Positions 59,776-63,094 of a stretch of 63,094 bases of DNA are shown here, piece after piece (position 1 is the stretch's first letter; each line of letters opens with the position of its first letter). Below the pieces are notes generated by a model, which was not told the DNA's origin, did not search any database, and was given only the letters and a program-made list of their open reading frames with translations. Position numbers and translations under genes: made by a program. Source of the stretch: Nemertoderma westbladi (taxonomy: Eukaryota; Xenacoelomorpha; Nemertodermatida; Nemertodermatidae); NCBI GenBank assembly GCA_032718475.1, contig JAUCBJ010007905.1, positions 1-63,094 of the forward strand, in the 5' to 3' direction.

Positions 59776-61779
59776 AAGGAGGAGCTTTTGCGTCGCCTCC
59801 GGCCTCGACCGACTGTCTCCCCACCCCTCCCATCTATTTAATTTACTTGCTAATCCTTGATTGGGTACGAATGTTTTTTTCGCTTTCAAACTTTTTCAAC
59901 AATTGTTTGAAAAAGTACTTAGATGTTATATATATATTTATTTTTTTATTTTTCGAAGTAGTTGTTTCCGGAACAGGCTCTTTCCGGGATGGTGCAATGG
60001 CGCATTGGATGCTCTGTATCTATAACAGGGAGCAGGTTCGGTTTACTTTCGGCTGACAGACAACTCGCCAATGGCACCCATATGCTAAGGCTTCGCTCAC
60101 TTCGTGGCTCGCCCCACATTGCGCAATTAAAGTCTGGTGGAAGTTTTAGTGTATGAAGAAACGCCCGAAACTTCTTGCTTCAACATTTTTATAAAGTATT
60201 ATTTCCAGCAACATTTTAAAAAAAGTATAATTGTTTCACTATTCTCGAGGTATTTTATTTACCCAGCGCCAGCGACGCTTCGAGAAAATATTGAAAAAAA
60301 AGTTCCATGGCCTACGTTTTTTTCCTGGTAATACTTAATTTCCTTTATTCTTAAATTACCCTACTCGGTTACCTCACCCGGTCTAATCTGTTTGCTATTT
60401 ATACACCACCTACGATTTTTTATACGAATCTTGACAGTTTAATTCAAATGTGAAAATTTTTTGGCCCGTGTGAAATTTATACACCACGTGAAAAATCCCC
60501 CAATGTGAAGGATACCAGGTGTCTCTAAAACCACAGGTTTCAGAAGGGCTGATTCTAACCAAAACAATAAACGAATAAGTATCTATACATACAGGTTATA
60601 AAACACTTAATAAGGGGAAATTTGGAAAAATACAAATTCTTCATAATAATATATAAAATTCCAATATAATATCCCACATGGGCGGATTTTTTGGTGTAAT
60701 TTCCTAAATGTTACTATATGAGTTAAAGAGAATCGACGTAATAGGTTTCTATGCAATCAATATCCGTTCACACACTCAAAAGTTATTGCAACTTTTAGTG
60801 TCTGCGCGGCGTTCTCCAAAACGGAACTCAATATCCAATATTGGTTTATGTAGTTAAGCGGCTCTCTAGTTAGGTAATAAATATTCGAGAACACTAAATT
60901 ATTTAACGTTGAGTAAGGCAGCATCAGGAGTTGAAGAGTACAGTAATTTGAATCTCAGTAACTATGGAAGCAATATAGTAAAATACTAAAGTTCAATTTA
61001 TTTTGTAACAAAAAAAGTACCAATTTAAGAATAATAATTATTTACTACGTGGGAAAAAAAACTAGAACATTTTTTGTTCAATATTCTCTCGACCCCGTGA
61101 TAATAATTTTCAAAAAGTTCTACTTTTTTTCCTTGTAATAAATAATAATTATTTCTTTCCATTTCTGCATCCATTTTTATACTAGCTGCTAATATTATAA
61201 TAATATAATTCTATTGACAATAATTATTATTTTCTTGAGCAACAAGTGTCCCGTCGTGTGAGGAGTCCAGCAAGGTTATTTAATAACTCTTATTTATAAA
61301 AAATACTAAGTGGCATGACAATGGTTCACACGGTCAGCCTCGTGTAGTGATATCGTAAACAAATCACTGCAAATGCAGCTAATAATTGCCAATCGTATTC
61401 ATAACAAATATTATCTTATTGAAATTCGATAAAAAAACCTTTCAATTGAATCAGTAATTTAATTATAATGTAAGTTTTAAGTAAGTAAAAATAATATAAA
61501 TAACACAATAAACAATAAATTAGTACACTCGAATAAACATCGTGGATACAATATACAATATACACCAGCGATAATATATATATTCGAAATTGTCAGATAA
61601 TAATTAATATGCAGCGATTATTATCTATTAGAGTCAATTTGGTGAATTGAATTGTGTTTTAGAGGTAAAACATTAACATTATTTCACATGTATGATGAAT
61701 CTTTTAAATAAATAACAAATAGAAATAAACAAAGAAAAATATTGCAATTAAATTAACGTGTACCGGGGCATTGTTAGTA
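59776..61779. other. Intergenic, no gene recognised
   Basis: Mostly AT-rich. It has one inverted CTAACCAAAACAATAAAC motif (60555-60572) next to sequence related to the MITE at 6147. Probably includes the 3' UTR of the MYT1-like gene at its right end. Confidence 0.5.
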
Positions 61780-62682
61780 TCAATCACTCTTACTGGGTGT
61801 TGGAACGTCTGTATTCCTAATGACACTGAGGTCGATGAGTCCGTTAAGCATCTTGTAACATTTATCGATATCCTCAGGCGAAACCGATTCATTGTTCCTC
61901 GTGAGAATATCGTTAAAGTAAATAGTCACCTCAGTTTTGAGTCTCTCCAATCGCTGCTGCAGTTTATAATTATCCATCTGGTAAGCGATATTCTCTCTCT
62001 CGACGTAGCGCACTTGGTTCTCGAGATCTACGATTCGGATTTTCGCGTTCCTACAGGTTTTCTCCATCTCCGCATTGCCGTTCTGGAGTTCCTGGATCTC
62101 TTTATCTAAGAGTTTTAGATCTTCGGTCTCGATGTTCCCGCTCCCCGTTTCGTTTTTGGACTGGAGGAGTAGCAACTCGTCGATGGTGACCTTGGCTCGT
62201 TTCATAGCGGTAGAGGCTCGCGGACATCCCGACAGCGAGCGGTGGGTTAGGAAACTACCGTTGTTGTGTCCGGATCCGTCGCAACCGGGCGTCGGACAGC
62301 ATTGCGATTCGCCCTTCTGTAACTTAAGAAACTTTCCGTCCGGGAAGGCGACGTTGCCTCCTTTAGCTGCTATCGGACAGCCGGACGCGCTGCGGTGGCT
62401 GCTGAACTTCCCGGTCGCGTGGCCGCTCCCGCTGCAGCCGATTACCGGGCATCGTTGCGTCTCGTGCTCGAAGTTTGCGGGAGCGGTGAGTACGAAGGTG
62501 CGTTTAGCGGTATCGGAGGCGGCCGTGGACGGGGCTAGGTTCATTGGGAGACCGCCGCGTGTTACGTTGTGATTCAGTGACGAGACTCCCGGACTGGTTT
62601 GCTGGGATGAAACCGTAGGTGATTGGTTTCCGACTATAACAATTGGATTGACAACTTCTTTACCATTTAAACTAGTCATCAT
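61780..62682 (-). CDS. MYT1/ST18-family zinc-finger protein (exon or short form)
   Basis: From ATG 62682 on the minus strand, 300 residues. Two C2HC fingers of the MYT1 type: [11 protein letters not shown]...HRSASGCP (about 78-103) and [11 protein letters not shown]...HRSLSGCP (129-153). They are followed by a long coiled coil (about 185-270) as at the C terminus of MYT1, MYT1L and ST18. The N-terminal 75 residues are Ser/Thr/Pro-rich. MYT1 fingers bind AAGTT-type DNA sites; the family represses non-neuronal genes. Vertebrate members have six or seven fingers, so this is either the last exon of a longer gene or a short protein. The frame stays open upstream of the ATG, and no convincing acceptor was seen. 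No MYT1 central domain is visible here. Confidence 0.8.
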   Translation of the reverse strand: MMTSLNGKEVVNPIVIVGNQSPTVSSQQTSPGVSSLNHNVTRGGLPMNLAPSTAASDTAKRTFVLTAPANFEHETQRCPVIGCSGSGHATGKFSSHRSASGCPIAAKGGNVAFPDGKFLKLQKGESQCCPTPGCDGSGHNNGSFLTHRSLSGCPRASTAMKRAKVTIDELLLLQSKNETGSGNIETEDLKLLDKEIQELQNGNAEMEKTCRNAKIRIVDLENQVRYVERENIAYQMDNYKLQQRLERLKTEVTIYFNDILTRNNESVSPEDIDKCYKMLNGLIDLSVIRNTDVPTPSKSD

Positions 62683-62769
62683 CAAGTCATACGTACTTAC
62701 TACAGTACTACCTGACTACTGTCTGACTGTGAAATACTACAGCTCTACGTACACTGGTGCTTAGATGGG

Positions 62770-63040
62770 TGTTTGGAAAAGGTGGACTGGACACAGAAAA
62801 CATGGACAACGGACAGACCAATCAGAAACGTATTATACAAAGCAGCTTGTAGCAATTGGTCTGTCCACCTTTTTCAAGTTTTCGCCTTCTCACTTACATA
62901 ATTGGGAATACTGGAATAAGATGTGTGTTTGAAAAAGGTGGACTGGACACATGCACAAAAAACATAGATAATAGTCTGACCAATCAGAAACGTATTAAAG
63001 CAATGCTATTTATTAGTGATTGGACTGTCCACCTTTTTCA
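62770..63040. mobile_element. Two adjacent copies of a ~110-bp MITE
   Basis: Copies at about 62773-62876 and 62934-63040. Each starts GGAAAAGGTGGACTGGACAC or GAAAAAGGTGGACTGGACAC and ends with the complement GTCCACCTTTTTC. Each has GACCAATCAGAAACGTATTA inside, which includes a CCAAT box. They lie 90-360 bp upstream of the MYT1-like ATG. Confidence 0.8.
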
Positions 63041-63094
63041 GGTTTCAATTATCTATCTATAATGGGCATGCTGGAAGCAGTTGCCTTAAGAATG

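Noticed and set aside
59358-60056. Open frames of 130 and 178 codons over a 36-bp repeat
   Set aside because: Pure repeat translation on both strands, extending into AT-rich DNA without a motif.

Overview
The window is animal nuclear DNA. It has long introns with GT..AG borders, tRNA-derived SINEs, LINE remnants, miniature inverted-repeat elements, VNTRs, long poly(G) runs and a complete BEL/Pao LTR retrotransposon. The host genes are a neuropeptide-type GPCR, mitochondrial ribosomal protein S7, a MYT1-family zinc-finger protein and thyroglobulin type-1 domain proteins, which together fit a bilaterian. The repeat content looks like a marine invertebrate, but I cannot name the species or decide between deuterostome and lophotrochozoan.

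Layout. 0.7-3.8 kb: last three exons of a rhodopsin-class neuropeptide receptor on the + strand. 4-11 kb: no gene found, only SINEs, MITE-like elements and homopolymers. 11.3-35.9 kb: five-exon gene for a small secreted protein with two thyroglobulin type-1 domains, including a 22-nt first coding exon. Its third intron holds an 18.7-kb BEL/Pao element (16330-35051) with 1193-bp LTRs that differ at one base and a perfect 5-bp target duplication. 39.7-54.2 kb: a tandem paralogue with the same five-exon structure and phases. Its introns are filled by LINE fragments, a foldback-like element and a 5.3-kb TIR element that has taken up a reverse-transcriptase retroelement and an L2/CR1-like LINE fragment. 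54.5-56.7 kb: a TTAA-flanked piggyBac-like element with a second member of the same TIR family nested inside it. 57.8-58.5 kb: single-exon MRPS7. 59.2-59.8 kb: SINE and a 36-bp VNTR. 61.8-62.7 kb: MYT1-like exon on the - strand.

The most unusual part is the BEL/Pao element. Beyond Gag, protease, RT, RNase H and integrase it carries about 5.8 kb between pol and the 3' LTR. This holds a 1.65-kb non-coding segment with a direct repeat and then three further reading frames (X1, X2, X3; roughly 1,350 codons) that do not look like an envelope gene and that I do not recognise. The coding region has three in-frame stops (two TAA in gag-pol, one TAG between X1 and X2) although the LTRs indicate a very recent insertion. 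Second in interest is a DNA-transposon family with TIRs starting TACGGTGGCTGAA, 6-bp target duplications and tandem repeats just inside the TIRs, present twice.

The two thyroglobulin-domain genes were assembled by matching splice phases across exons and between the paralogues. In both, failure to splice after domain 1 gives an immediate Arg-stop, so a one-domain secreted product is possible.
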